A stretch of 58,674 bases of DNA from Candidatus Gastranaerophilales bacterium (lineage in GTDB: Bacteria; Cyanobacteriota; Vampirovibrionia; Gastranaerophilales; Gastranaerophilaceae), in contig CALVAN010000013.1 of the NCBI GenBank assembly GCA_944325555.1, forward strand, positions 1 to 58,674. Reading direction: 5' to 3'. The notes beneath the pieces were generated by a model. That model saw only the letters and a program-made list of their open reading frames with translations. It was not told where the DNA came from and ran no database searches. Shown here piece by piece: positions 19,604 to 27,372 of the stretch. The stretch's first letter is position 1; each line of letters opens with the position of its first letter. The position numbers and the translations under genes are program-made.

Positions 19604-20956
19604 TTATTTTAATTCTATCAATTTATATTTTCTGACTCCGACACCCAGATCGGCAGCTGCTTCAACTGTGTGTATGCCGTGTTTTTCTTCCATTCTTTTG
19701 ATAAGAGAAGCTTTACCCTCGTCTTTTGATTGATAAATCAAATCAACACATGCCTGATCAAGCGCAACAGGATCATCGGAGCCGAGTATGCCTATATCTG
19801 CAATTTCAGGTTCTGCGGGGTTGTTGTTGCAGTCACAGTCAATGGACATTCTGCTCATAACGTTTATAAAGGTAATGTTACCCTTCATATAATCCATAAC
19901 GGATTTGTCTGCATCAGCCATTGATTCCAAAAACTTGTCCTGTTCGCAGGTCCACATTTCATCAGGATTGCCAGCACCGTGGATGTATGCTTTTCCGTAA
20001 GACGAAGCAATACCTATGGACATATTTTTAAGCGCTCCGCCAAATCCGCCCATCTGGTGTCCTTTAAAGTGTGATAACACAAGCATTGAGTCGTAGTTTT
20101 TTAAATGTGAGCCTACATAATTGACTTTGATTTGTTTGCCGTTTTCAACGGGAAGCTCCATTTGTCCATCCTCATCCATAATATCGACTTTGGCAATTTT
20201 GTCAAAGCCGTGTTCCGAGATGGCTTTTTTATGCTCGGCAGTCGTGTTTCTTCTGCCTTCATAAGCGGTGTTGCATTCAACAATCGTAGCGTTGAGGTAA
20301 TCCACAACCGGTTTTACAAAATCAGGCTGCAAAAAGTTGTGACCGCCGGGTTCGCCAGAGTGCAGTTTTACGGCGACTTTACCCGACAAATTTTTGCCCA
20401 GAGTTTTATAGATTTCCACTACGTTTTCCGATTTAATATCCGGTGTAAAGTACACTATGGCGGTGTCCGGATGTATTTTTTTGTAAATCAAGCCGTATGC
20501 CTGAGCAGGACTTGTCGCATTTTTGGTGAGTTCTTCAAACGGACAGAGTCCTGTTTTGTCTTTGTTTTGGATTTCCGCTACAACTTTTTTAGCTTCATAT
20601 TTTACGTTGTGCTGTTTTAAAATTTCGATAGCCGGTTTTGACATTACATCTGCGTAAACATACTGTGCATCTCCATAAACGTACAGATATGCTGCTGCTC
20701 TGCCGACTGTTTTGTCAAAAGCGTATGTACCCTTAAAATTGTTGTTATCCAAATACAGCAATAACGGAACAATCCCGTGTTCGCTGTATGTTTGTACCTG
20801 ATTATCCTTGTAAATTACCAGAGATACGTCTTTGAGTTTGTTAATAAGCATTGATTTGGTTTTGTTCGGCAGCTTGTTTTCTTTGCAAAATGCAGGAGAC
20901 ATTAAAAAGAAAAAGCTAAGCAAGCCGACTAATGCAGCTTTTAAAAATTTGTACAT
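19604..20956 (-). CDS. Exported DUF362 protein
   Basis: 450 residues from the ATG at 20956, selected because GAGGAGGG lies five bases before it and the protein then begins with a signal peptide (YKFLKAALVG, cleaved near AFCK). The body matches DUF362: GGHNFLQPDFVKPVVDYL, MLVLSHFKGHQMGGFGGALKNMSIG, then GILGSDDPVALDQACVDLI. Several conserved acidic and cysteine residues (DCDCNNN) could bind metal. DUF362 proteins are often found with ferredoxin-like domains, but none is present here. Function unknown. It precedes the exported hydrolase on the same strand and may share an mRNA. Confidence 0.82.
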   Translation of the reverse strand: MYKFLKAALVGLLSFFFLMSPAFCKENKLPNKTKSMLINKLKDVSLVIYKDNQVQTYSEHGIVPLLLYLDNNNFKGTYAFDKTVGRAAAYLYVYGDAQYVYADVMSKPAIEILKQHNVKYEAKKVVAEIQNKDKTGLCPFEELTKNATSPAQAYGLIYKKIHPDTAIVYFTPDIKSENVVEIYKTLGKNLSGKVAVKLHSGEPGGHNFLQPDFVKPVVDYLNATIVECNTAYEGRRNTTAEHKKAISEHGFDKIAKVDIMDEDGQMELPVENGKQIKVNYVGSHLKNYDSMLVLSHFKGHQMGGFGGALKNMSIGIASSYGKAYIHGAGNPDEMWTCEQDKFLESMADADKSVMDYMKGNITFINVMSRMSIDCDCNNNPAEPEIADIGILGSDDPVALDQACVDLIYQSKDEGKASLIKRMEEKHGIHTVEAAADLGVGVRKYKLIELK

Positions 20957-21034
20957 TGTAACCCTCCTCACTATTTTTCTATAGTATATAATAAATCCTG
21001 TTTTTACGACAATTAAATGTAAATGTGTATTAAA

Positions 21035-21068
21035 TTGCCTGAGAGGCAGCGAGGTCCCTCTCAGACAA
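21035..21068. repeat. Solo right-end fragment of R1
   Basis: The stretch ends with GCGAGGTCCCTCTCAGACAA, identical to the R1 right end. Here it forms a hairpin with TTGCCTGAGAGG, 12 of 13 positions paired. No other part of R1 is present. Confidence 0.6.
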
Positions 21069-21076
21069 ATATAAAA

Positions 21077-21104
21077 AAGCGGCTTTCAAAACAGAAAACC
21101 GCTT
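21077..21104 (-). terminator. Terminator of the gene at 21126
   Basis: Stem AAGCGG-x-TTTC / GAAAA-x-CCGCTT, with one imperfect position, followed on the minus strand by TTTTTTATA; 22 bases after the stop codon. Confidence 0.8.
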
Positions 21105-21125
21105 CTATTATTCAATATAGAAAAA

Positions 21126-21878
21126 TTATTTTGCCTGTACTTTTTTCAGACATAAGTCTTTGCATAAAATGATTTTAACGGTTTCACCCGCTTTAGCGTG
21201 GTACTTAAGCCCCGGAGTAACAAGACCGGTAATAAGACCTACCGTACAACCGACAGGGATACCTATTGCAAAACCGGCACCGAGTTTTGCAGGGTTAGGA
21301 ATAAAAGCAAAACCTACACCTGCACCTGCACCGACAGCGCCGAGTCCTACAGTAGAACCTGCAATTTTAGCAGCTGTCATCCAGGGACCTTCCTTAAGCG
21401 AACCGTCTTTTGTGAACGGTTTGGCGGACATTGCCATTGCAGAGCCGTCAGGGAATACAATGCATTCAAAATTGAGGTAAACTCTTGCATTTTTATTAAA
21501 CCATTTTGGTTTTTCTATTTTTATTATTGTTGCTACAACTTTTGAATTTGCAGGGATGAGCAGCGTGCCTTCCTGTGTATAAATTGCTTCGGGCGCAACG
21601 AAATTTACTCTTTCGCCTGCTTTAGCTTTTTCTGACCAGAGTTTGCAATCAAAAGCAATTTGGAACACATTGCCCTGTGTAATAATATTGTTGTCCTTTG
21701 TAATATAGACAAGGTCAGTAGTTGCCTTTTTCTCTTTAAACATGTGTTCTTCCGCAAGAATATAAGGATAAGACGGAGAACCTGCGGCAAATGCCTGTGT
21801 ACCCATTAGCATAAGCATTGATACAGCTACTATTTTTTTAGAAAATTTTTTCACAAACATCTCTTTAAGCTGATTCAT
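21126..21878 (-). CDS. Exported protein with glycine-rich hydrophobic segment, MarR-regulon member
   Basis: 250 residues. Signal peptide with a basic start (VKKFSKKIVAVSML) and cleavage near AFAAG. The middle has LLIPANSKVVATI and RVYLNFECIVFPDGSAMAMS, a pattern reminiscent of VirB10/TrbI-like beta domains, though too weak to name. Residues about 165-220 are Gly/Ala-rich and hydrophobic (glycine-zipper-like) and may insert in a membrane. It ends in a strand with two cysteines. GGAG lies eight bases before the ATG. Its promoter region carries TGTTA-N6-TAACA palindromes shared with the efflux locus at 33546 and the TolC-type gene at 55701, so it probably belongs to that regulon. Function unknown. 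Confidence 0.7.
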   Translation of the reverse strand: MNQLKEMFVKKFSKKIVAVSMLMLMGTQAFAAGSPSYPYILAEEHMFKEKKATTDLVYITKDNNIITQGNVFQIAFDCKLWSEKAKAGERVNFVAPEAIYTQEGTLLIPANSKVVATIIKIEKPKWFNKNARVYLNFECIVFPDGSAMAMSAKPFTKDGSLKEGPWMTAAKIAGSTVGLGAVGAGAGVGFAFIPNPAKLGAGFAIGIPVGCTVGLITGLVTPGLKYHAKAGETVKIILCKDLCLKKVQAK

Positions 21879-21909
21879 GATCTTTTCTCCATTTTAATAT
21901 TTCAAACAT

Positions 21910-21963
21910 TGTTATTATGCTAACAATTCTTTGTTATATTAGCATAATGTTGTCATAATAACA
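21910..21963. promoter_or_regulatory. MarR-type operator region upstream of 21126-21878
   Basis: TGTTA-TTATGC-TAACA (21910-21925) and TGTTG-TCATAA-TAACA (21948-21963), with a degenerate copy between (TGTTA-TATTAG-CATAA, 21932-21947). The same 16-base palindrome precedes marR and both TolC-type genes. Confidence 0.65.
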
Positions 21964-22036
21964 ATATATTTTGCATATTATTTAATGTATATTACAAAAT
22001 TGTTAAAATTAATTGAACAGTCGGTTAAAAACAAGG

Positions 22037-23074
22037 TTAATCGTATTTTAGCGCCACTTTAAGACAGTTACTGTTTTTATCAGCAAAGTATGCGTAGGCT
22101 TTTTCGATATCTTGAAAGTCAAAACAGCGGGAAATTAACACATCAGTTGACAGTTTTTTATCTTCAATCATTTTTAAAAGCTTTGCGCAGTGCACTGCGT
22201 CCACACCGCCCGTTTTAAAGATTAAATTTTTGCCGTACATTTGCGGCAGAGGCAGAGTCTGGTTTTCTTCATACATTGCAACTATTGCAACAACAGCGTT
22301 AGGACGGGCTATTTGCCAGGCGGTTTGAAAAGTGTCTTTGCCCCCGGCTGCTTCCACAACGCAGTCAGCCCCCTTGTTGTCCGTTGCTTCTTTTACCGTC
22401 AACAAAACGTCTTGAGCTTTCGGGTTAATTGTAATATCAGCATAGCCTTTAGTCTTAACAAGCTCAAGCCTTGCAGCATTTATGTCGATGCCTATTATTT
22501 TGCCTGCTCCCATTGCTTTTGCGCACTGCATTGTGCAAATACCGACAGGCCCGCAGCCGATAACAGCAACGTTATCGCCCTGTCTTACCCCGCAAAGCTC
22601 CGCTCCGAAATAACCGCTTGAGAGAATATCCCCCACAAACAGAGCGTTTTCGTAAGAAAGTGAATCGGGGATTTTAGTAAGTCCCGTATCAGCAAAAGGT
22701 ACCCGCACATATTCCGCCTGACATCCGTCTATACTGCAGCCGAGTTGCCAGCCGCCGTTTTGACAATTGTTTATAAAACCTTGTTTACAGAAGTAGCATT
22801 CACCGCAGAAGGTTTCGCAGTTTGCGCTAACCCTATCGCCAAGCGACAGGTTTTTAACGGATTCACCGAGTTCAACTATTTCTCCGACAAATTCATGCCC
22901 GAGGGTTGTTCCAATTTTTGCGTTTGGCACTGCGCCGTTAATTATATGCAGGTCGCTTGTGCAGATTGAAGAAAGTGTAACTTTAACAATTGCATCGTGC
23001 GGATGTTGGATTGAAGGCTGCGGCTTTTCAACAAGTTCGATTTTGTGCAAATCCTTCCAGATAAGAGCTTTCAT
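22037..23074 (-). CDS. Zinc-dependent alcohol dehydrogenase
   Basis: 345 residues, medium-chain dehydrogenase family. Catalytic zinc ligands C38 (SSICTSD) and H60-E61 (LGHEF); structural zinc cysteines C90, C93, C96 and C104. The nucleotide-binding loop is VIGCGPVGICTMQ, followed by GIDINAARLEL whose Asp favours NAD(H). It oxidises secondary alcohols or polyols, or reduces the matching ketones; isopropanol- or threonine-dehydrogenase-like activity is plausible. Monocistronic by spacing. It is one of two alcohol dehydrogenases in the window, the other being iron-dependent at 27373. Confidence 0.93.
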   Translation of the reverse strand: MKALIWKDLHKIELVEKPQPSIQHPHDAIVKVTLSSICTSDLHIINGAVPNAKIGTTLGHEFVGEIVELGESVKNLSLGDRVSANCETFCGECYFCKQGFINNCQNGGWQLGCSIDGCQAEYVRVPFADTGLTKIPDSLSYENALFVGDILSSGYFGAELCGVRQGDNVAVIGCGPVGICTMQCAKAMGAGKIIGIDINAARLELVKTKGYADITINPKAQDVLLTVKEATDNKGADCVVEAAGGKDTFQTAWQIARPNAVVAIVAMYEENQTLPLPQMYGKNLIFKTGGVDAVHCAKLLKMIEDKKLSTDVLISRCFDFQDIEKAYAYFADKNSNCLKVALKYD

Positions 23075-23176
23075 AATATACCTCTGAGATTAATTACAGG
23101 TTTATTATACACTATTGTGTAAGAAAAATATTTTTATATTATTATAGACTTATGTTGAAATATGTATATTTGTTTT

Positions 23177-23200
23177 GTTGGGCAGGTATGCCCAACCTAC
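23177..23200 (-). repeat. REP palindrome, copy 1
   Basis: Read on the minus strand it is GTAG followed by GTTGGGCATACCTGCCCAAC, an 8-bp perfect stem with a 4-base loop. A GTAG tetranucleotide directly 5' of a hairpin is the hallmark of REP sequences recognised by RAYT transposases. Confidence 0.8.
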
Positions 23201-23282
23201 GGCAGAATACAGGGTTCAACAAAATTTGCCTCGACTAAGCAAGCGTAGCTTGCGATAGAAATTATGGAGCGAGCGCAGTTTT

Positions 23283-23306
23283 GTTGGGCAGGTATGCCCA
23301 ACCTAC
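23283..23306 (-). repeat. REP palindrome, copy 2
   Basis: Identical to copy 1 over GTAG plus the 20-base hairpin, same orientation, 106 bases downstream. Confidence 0.8.
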
Positions 23307-23344
23307 GGCTCTATCCAACCAATCGGGGCCAAACAACAAAATTT

Positions 23345-23418
23345 GCCTCGGTAGCTCAGTTGGATAGAGCGATAGCGTCCTAAGCTGTGCGTCGTTGGTT
23401 CGAGTCCAATCCGGGGCA
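23345..23418 (+). tRNA. tRNA-Arg (anticodon CCU)
   Basis: 74 bases folding as a cloverleaf. Acceptor stem GCCTCGG / CCGGGGC with discriminator A; D arm GCTC / GAGC with loop AGTTGGATA; anticodon stem ATAGC / GCTGT with loop GTCCTAA, giving anticodon CCT; five-base variable loop; T arm GTTGG / CCAAT with loop TTCGAGT. CCA is not encoded. It reads AGG codons. A run of eight T follows directly. Fragments of its 5' and 3' ends recur on both sides. Confidence 0.95.
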
Positions 23419-23562
23419 AGTTTTTTTTGCGCAGATTTTTGCCTCTCACACGCAGCTGTACGCAAACAAGTTTGCTACACCTGCGGTTTACTTTTCGATT
23501 TGCTGCGCAAATCGCCAGCACTCCGGCACTCTATGGCTCATTCTTCGCCAAGATTGCCGTTG

Positions 23563-23596
23563 CGAGTCCAATCCGGGGCAAATTTTTTTTTGCGCA
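23563..23596 (+). repeat. Duplicate of tRNA-Arg 3' end (attachment-site-like)
   Basis: CGAGTCCAATCCGGGGCA followed by A, a T run and TGCGCA repeats the last 18 bases of the tRNA and its downstream flank (23401-23433), 162 bases away in direct orientation. This is the pattern left by site-specific integration at a tRNA, but only 145 bases lie between the copies and they hold no gene, only a CGATTTG / CAAATCG hairpin. Confidence 0.65.
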
Positions 23597-23665
23597 AGCT
23601 TAATACAATTGTGACTCTCACCGATTCGGATGTATTTTAATGTCCAGTTCGTTGTCTATAGAATA

Positions 23666-23939
23666 ATTTCATATAGTCAACTGACCCCGACAACTTATTG
23701 AACGGGTACAATAAACAAGTACAATATTGGCTATATAACAAGGGTACCCGCAACAAGTGCATGGGGTCACTTCCGTAAAATCTTGGATTTTGCGCCTCTC
23801 GCTACCTCTCACAAACAATTCACTGGATTGTTTGCTCGGCAGAGTGTGTACCACTCCTAGCTTGAGTTGTTGGCAAGCCGAAGGTGAGCCATACAAATCA
23901 GGATGCCCTTGGGTACAAGCGAGGTCCCACTCAGACAAA
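23666..23939 (+). repeat. R1 dispersed repeat, long form
   Basis: 274 bases with both ends present. Its left 100 bases equal the short form. It then carries the GTTTGCTCGGCAGAGTGTGT block and a segment ending GGATGCCCTTGGGTACAAGC that short forms lack. The short form can be derived from it by internal deletion and replacement. Confidence 0.95.
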
Positions 23940-23941
23940 TT

Positions 23942-23965
23942 GTCGGTTGGGCATACCTGCCCAAC
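23942..23965 (+). repeat. REP palindrome, copy 3
   Basis: GTCG followed by GTTGGGCATACCTGCCCAAC, the same hairpin as copies 1 and 2 in opposite orientation, 29 bases before the RAYT start codon. The tetranucleotide differs from GTAG by one base. Confidence 0.8.
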
Positions 23966-23993
23966 AAAACAAATTTTGTGTTAACATCAAATT

Positions 23994-24530
23994 ATGAATT
24001 ACCGCAGAGTATTTGTACCAAACGGATATGTCCATATCATAATAACATCTTATGAACGAAAGCCTGTATTCATTAAAAATATTGAAATATTAAGAACTGC
24101 ATTTAGAAATGTTCAAAAACTCTATAAATTTGAAATTATTGCAATTTGCATTATGCCTGAACACATTCATTTAATTTTGCACCCTGAAAATATAGATAAT
24201 TATCCTAAAATAATATCTTCCGTAAAACATTACTTTTCAAGAAATGTTGTGCAAGTATGCCCAACCGACGATTTAAAAATCGGATATAAAAACAAGCGTG
24301 AAAAAGGAATTTTTCAAAGACGATTTTGGGAACATACAATTAAAGACGAAGAAGAATTAAACAATCAAATTAATTACATTCATTACAATCCCGTAAAACA
24401 CAGTCTTGTAAAAAACGTAAAAGACTGGCAGTATTCTTCTTTTCACAAATTTGTAAAGCAAGGTTTATATGAAAATGATTGGGGCAGCACAGAGGATATT
24501 AAAAATATTAAAGATTTGGATATTGAATAA
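23994..24530 (+). CDS. REP-associated tyrosine transposase (RAYT, Y1/IS200-like)
   Basis: 178 residues. Single-domain HUH nuclease of the TnpA_REP group: the metal-binding H-x-H is H57-I-H59 in MPEHIHLIL, and the catalytic tyrosine is probably Y128 in NYIHYNPVKHSLV. DWQYSSF (144-150) is the usual downstream block of RAYTs. Such enzymes nick single-stranded REP hairpins next to GTAG. There is no companion tnpB. REP palindromes lie on its upstream side and R1 copies on both sides. Residues about 87-100 form an extra loop whose DNA (24251-24269) matches half of the REP palindrome, so a REP fragment may have entered the gene. No clear ribosome site. The stop codon shares a base with the next R1. 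Confidence 0.93.
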   Translation: MNYRRVFVPNGYVHIIITSYERKPVFIKNIEILRTAFRNVQKLYKFEIIAICIMPEHIHLILHPENIDNYPKIISSVKHYFSRNVVQVCPTDDLKIGYKNKREKGIFQRRFWEHTIKDEEELNNQINYIHYNPVKHSLVKNVKDWQYSSFHKFVKQGLYENDWGSTEDIKNIKDLDIE

Positions 24531-24708
24531 TTTCATATAGTCAACTGACCCCGACAACTCATTGAACGGGTGCAATAAACAAGTACAATATTGGATATAC
24601 AACAAGGGCACCCGCAACAAGTGCATGGGGTCACTTCCGTAAAATGCTAGACTCGGCGCCACTCGCACTCCGTGTACCACTCCTACAAGCGAGGTCCCAC
24701 TCAGACAA
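24530..24708 (+). repeat. R1 dispersed repeat, short form
   Basis: 179 bases, over 95% identical by eye to the copies at 12493, 36846 and 38731. It fills the gap between the RAYT stop codon and the stop codon of the convergent gene at 24724. Confidence 0.95.
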
Positions 24709-24723
24709 TCTTTATCACTGCAA

Positions 24724-25593
24724 TTACCAAAACCTGTCTTTTACGTACGGCGCTATATCAAGCCCGATTTTGCGAATTTTTTCATAATCTGAGCCTATCT
24801 CAAGTTTTGTATCGGAGCATATAAAAATAACATTTGTAATATCAATCACACGCTCATCTATATCAAAAAATGCTTTGTAATAGACCCTGTCGGACTCGTT
24901 GCCTTTAAAAACACAAACCTCTTTAAAACAGTCGTGATAAAGCTCAAGCACGGAACGCAAAAATGTGTTTTCCTCGTGTTCAAAATCAGCACTTGAACAC
25001 AAATTTGAAACAAAAATCCCGTTTTTGCTCAAAGATTTTTTAACAAGATTAAAATAATCCTCACTCAAAAACCGGTCGTCTATCCCGTCATCGGACGCAA
25101 CATCAACAACAATGAGGTCGTACTTTTTTGTGTTTTCACGCAAATAAACTATACCGTCCTGCAATATAAAATTTACCTTATCCGTTTTTTTAAAGCCAAA
25201 ATAATTTTGTGCAAGGTCAAAAATATTTTCTTCAATATCAACAACATCGATGCTCTCAAGACGGTCAAAGAGCTTTTCCCAGTCATTGACAATCCTGCCC
25301 GTGCCAAAGCCGATTAAAAGAATGTTTTTTATGTCGGGGTTTATCAGATAAGGGATTAAAAAATAGTTGATATAAGGCAAATTTCCACTGTAAACAGGTG
25401 TATTGATAAACCCCGCCTGATATGTATCTTTGTAATGCAAAAAACGTCCTATTTCGTTTTCCACAACTTTTATATTATGAAAATCCGATTGTTTTTGATA
25501 CAGAACTTTGTCGTCAAAAATCTTGCCGTTGATTATATCAAGCAGCTTTTCGTCGGGTTCATGTATGGCAAGATATTCGGGTACAATAATCAT
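24724..25593 (-). CDS. Spermidine-synthase-family protein
   Basis: 289 residues. The fold of polyamine aminopropyltransferases is recognisable: YQKQSDFHNIKVVENE resembles the beta-domain Q-S-x-Y-x-x-I motif, ILLIGFGTGR is the nucleotide-binding loop (GGGDG in true spermidine synthases), DVVDIEENIFDLAQNYF is the acidic strand-helix and YDLIVVDVASD carries the catalytic-region Asp. The GGGDG loop is altered to GFGTG, so it may be a diverged member acting on another substrate. It is divergent from rsmA, 39 bases between starts. The end abuts an R1 copy. Confidence 0.75.
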   Translation of the reverse strand: MIIVPEYLAIHEPDEKLLDIINGKIFDDKVLYQKQSDFHNIKVVENEIGRFLHYKDTYQAGFINTPVYSGNLPYINYFLIPYLINPDIKNILLIGFGTGRIVNDWEKLFDRLESIDVVDIEENIFDLAQNYFGFKKTDKVNFILQDGIVYLRENTKKYDLIVVDVASDDGIDDRFLSEDYFNLVKKSLSKNGIFVSNLCSSADFEHEENTFLRSVLELYHDCFKEVCVFKGNESDRVYYKAFFDIDERVIDITNVIFICSDTKLEIGSDYEKIRKIGLDIAPYVKDRFW

Positions 25594-25632
25594 AATTTTT
25601 ATTGTATCATATGCTAAAGAAAGATTGTGATT

Positions 25633-26469
25633 ATGAGCGATTATTTTTTAAGGGCAAAATTATTTAAAACAAAAAAACGACTGGGACAGAACTTTCTTGT
25701 GGACGAGTCTGTAATAAACAGAATCGTTGAGGAAGTCACCCCCGAAGACACCGTGCTCGAGATAGGGCCGGGGGCAGGCTTTGTTACGGAAAATATTGTA
25801 AACAAGGCTAAAAAAGTTTATGCGGTGGAAATAGACGAGGACGCAATAGAGGCACTCGCCCATATAAGAACAAACAGATTCTGCCTGATTCACAACGACA
25901 TATTAAAAACAAATCTCAAGGATTTGGAAGACACAACCTTTAAGGTGGTTGCAAACATACCATATTACATAACAAGCCCGATTCTGGCTCATTTGCTGGG
26001 TGAAATCGACGACCTCAACAACGAAAACCGCAAAAGAATCTCGGAAATTATACTGATGGTACAGTGGGAAGTCGCACAAAGACTTGTTGCGAACGAAAAC
26101 TCCCCCTCAAAACAATACGGCTTGCTCTCGATTTTAACGCAGTTTAATGCAGAGGTTGAACTCATACAAAAAGTCGGCAGGCGCTCCTTTTACCCTGCGC
26201 CTAAAGTTGACTCAGCTCTTGTTCGCATAAAAATAAACGACACCCCCCGTGTAACTGTCAGCGACTACACCTTCTTAAAAAGAGTGGTTAAAGCCTGCTT
26301 TGCAACCAGAAGGAAAAACATTAAAAACTCGCTGATAAACGGCGGCTTTGACAAAGCTGCGGTTGCAAAAGCACTGGCAGCCTTAAACATAAGCGAAAAC
26401 ACAAGAGGAGAAACCCTTGCAATAGAAGATTTTGCAAAACTTTCGGAAGAATTAAAGAACAACGGATAA
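25633..26469 (+). CDS. rsmA: 16S rRNA (adenine1518-N6/adenine1519-N6)-dimethyltransferase
   Basis: 278 residues. Dimethylates two adjacent adenines in the 3'-terminal hairpin of 16S rRNA during small-subunit maturation. It opens with RLGQNFLVDESVINRIV; the SAM loop is VLEIGPGAGFVTENI, the acidic residue after strand 2 is in YAVEIDEDA, and the catalytic motif is NIPYYITSPIL. The C-terminal helical domain has FYPAPKVDSALVRI. Start at the ATG at 25633; a GTG two codons before is possible but less likely. ispE follows after four bases, so the two are co-transcribed, a common pairing. Confidence 0.96.
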   Translation: MSDYFLRAKLFKTKKRLGQNFLVDESVINRIVEEVTPEDTVLEIGPGAGFVTENIVNKAKKVYAVEIDEDAIEALAHIRTNRFCLIHNDILKTNLKDLEDTTFKVVANIPYYITSPILAHLLGEIDDLNNENRKRISEIILMVQWEVAQRLVANENSPSKQYGLLSILTQFNAEVELIQKVGRRSFYPAPKVDSALVRIKINDTPRVTVSDYTFLKRVVKACFATRRKNIKNSLINGGFDKAAVAKALAALNISENTRGETLAIEDFAKLSEELKNNG

Positions 26470-26473
26470 AAAA

Positions 26474-27316
26474 ATGGAAACAATTAAACTTGCTGCGCCC
26501 GCAAAAATAAACTTAACGCTTGAGGTTTTGGGTAAAAGACCCGACGGCTATCACAACATAAAAAGCATTATGCAGGCAATAAGCCTGTACGACTTTTTGA
26601 CCATCAGCGCTGAACCCTCTGCTGAAACAGAGATTCTCCTTGACGGAAACAGCGATGAAATCCCCTATAACGACAAAAATCTCGTTTACAAGGCTGCTGA
26701 AAAATTTTTAAATAAAGCCCAAATAACAAATAAAAAAATCAGCTTTTACATAGAAAAACATATTCCGGTAGAAGCAGGGCTTGCAGGCGGAAGCACTGAC
26801 GCTGCAGCTGCTTTTTACGGGTTGAACAAACTATTTGATGAACCTTTGACAGCTGATGAGCTTGAAGAACTCTGCGCCTCAATCGGGTCGGATTTAAACT
26901 TCTGCCTGCACGGCGGCAGAGCCTTGTGCAGCGGGCGGGGAGAACATGTTGAAAGCATACCGGCATCAAACGGTGATGTCACGCTTATAAAGCCGCTGGG
27001 CTTCGGGATTTCGGCAAAAGAAGCCTACACAAAGTTTGCCGCACTTGATAAGAAAGAATTTCACAATTTCAGCGAAAAGCTAATGAAAGAATTTAAAAGC
27101 GAATATCTGCACAACGACCTTGAAACCGCACTGTTAAAGGATTATCCGCAGCTTGAAGAAATAAAAACCAAACTGCCCGCTTCAATGATGAGCGGTTCGG
27201 GGCCTACGTTTTTTGTGTTAAATAACCGCTGCAATGCACTTTTTGACAGAGATAAATTTCTGGTAATAGAAGATTTACAATTTATTAAAGACGGGGTAAA
27301 AATTTTAAATTATTAA
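26474..27316 (+). CDS. ispE: 4-diphosphocytidyl-2-C-methyl-D-erythritol kinase
   Basis: 280 residues. ATP-dependent kinase of the MEP isoprenoid pathway. GHMP-kinase signatures: PAKINLTLEVLGKRPDGYH at the N-terminus with the catalytic Lys, PVEAGLAGGSTDAAA as the glycine-rich ATP loop, and SMMSGSGPTFF as motif 3. It follows rsmA by four bases in one operon and ends in a terminator. Confidence 0.97.
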   Translation: METIKLAAPAKINLTLEVLGKRPDGYHNIKSIMQAISLYDFLTISAEPSAETEILLDGNSDEIPYNDKNLVYKAAEKFLNKAQITNKKISFYIEKHIPVEAGLAGGSTDAAAAFYGLNKLFDEPLTADELEELCASIGSDLNFCLHGGRALCSGRGEHVESIPASNGDVTLIKPLGFGISAKEAYTKFAALDKKEFHNFSEKLMKEFKSEYLHNDLETALLKDYPQLEEIKTKLPASMMSGSGPTFFVLNNRCNALFDRDKFLVIEDLQFIKDGVKILNY

Positions 27317-27350
27317 AAAGCCCCCTTTGTCAAGACAATGAGGGCTTTTT
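27315..27350. terminator. Bidirectional terminator after ispE
   Basis: Stem AAAAAGCCC / GGGCTTTTT extended imperfectly inward (CTTTGT / ACAATG), T runs on both strands; between convergent ispE and the iron alcohol dehydrogenase gene. Confidence 0.85.
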
Positions 27351-27372
27351 AAAAGTATTGTTTTACAAAGAA

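Larger units (their letters stand above)
23172..23351 (+). repeat. Tandem 106-base unit with REP palindrome and tRNA 5' end
   Basis: Two units begin at 23172 and 23278. Each starts GTTTTGTTGGGCAGGTATGC and ends CAACAAAATTTGCCTCG, the latter being the leader and first six bases of tRNA-Arg. Between these ends the units differ. The second unit holds CCAACCAATCGGGGCCAA, which resembles the 3' end of the same tRNA. Confidence 0.65.
23666..24708 (+). mobile_element. RAYT gene bracketed by two R1 repeats
   Basis: A long-form R1, an outward REP palindrome, the RAYT gene and a short-form R1 in the same orientation follow one another with almost no extra sequence, so the whole reads as one composite unit. 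R1 copies without the transposase occur elsewhere in the window. Whether R1 is moved by this transposase is inferred from position only. Confidence 0.5.

Noticed and set aside
23262-23521. Overlapping minus-strand open frames across 23262-23521
   Set aside because: They are the complementary strand of tRNA-Arg and its flanks.
23177-23965. Integron-like attC reading of GTTGGGC / GCCCAAC core pairs
   Set aside because: The cores match GTTRRRY and RYYYAAC, but their order is reversed relative to attC, no integrase is present, and the GTAG-hairpin next to a RAYT explains them better.
23994-24530. Complete IS200/IS605 element with tnpB or a guide-RNA nuclease
   Set aside because: Only the Y1 transposase is present; the NYIHYNPV block and GTAG palindromes place it in the RAYT group, and no tnpB/iscB-like frame or omega-type RNA is nearby.
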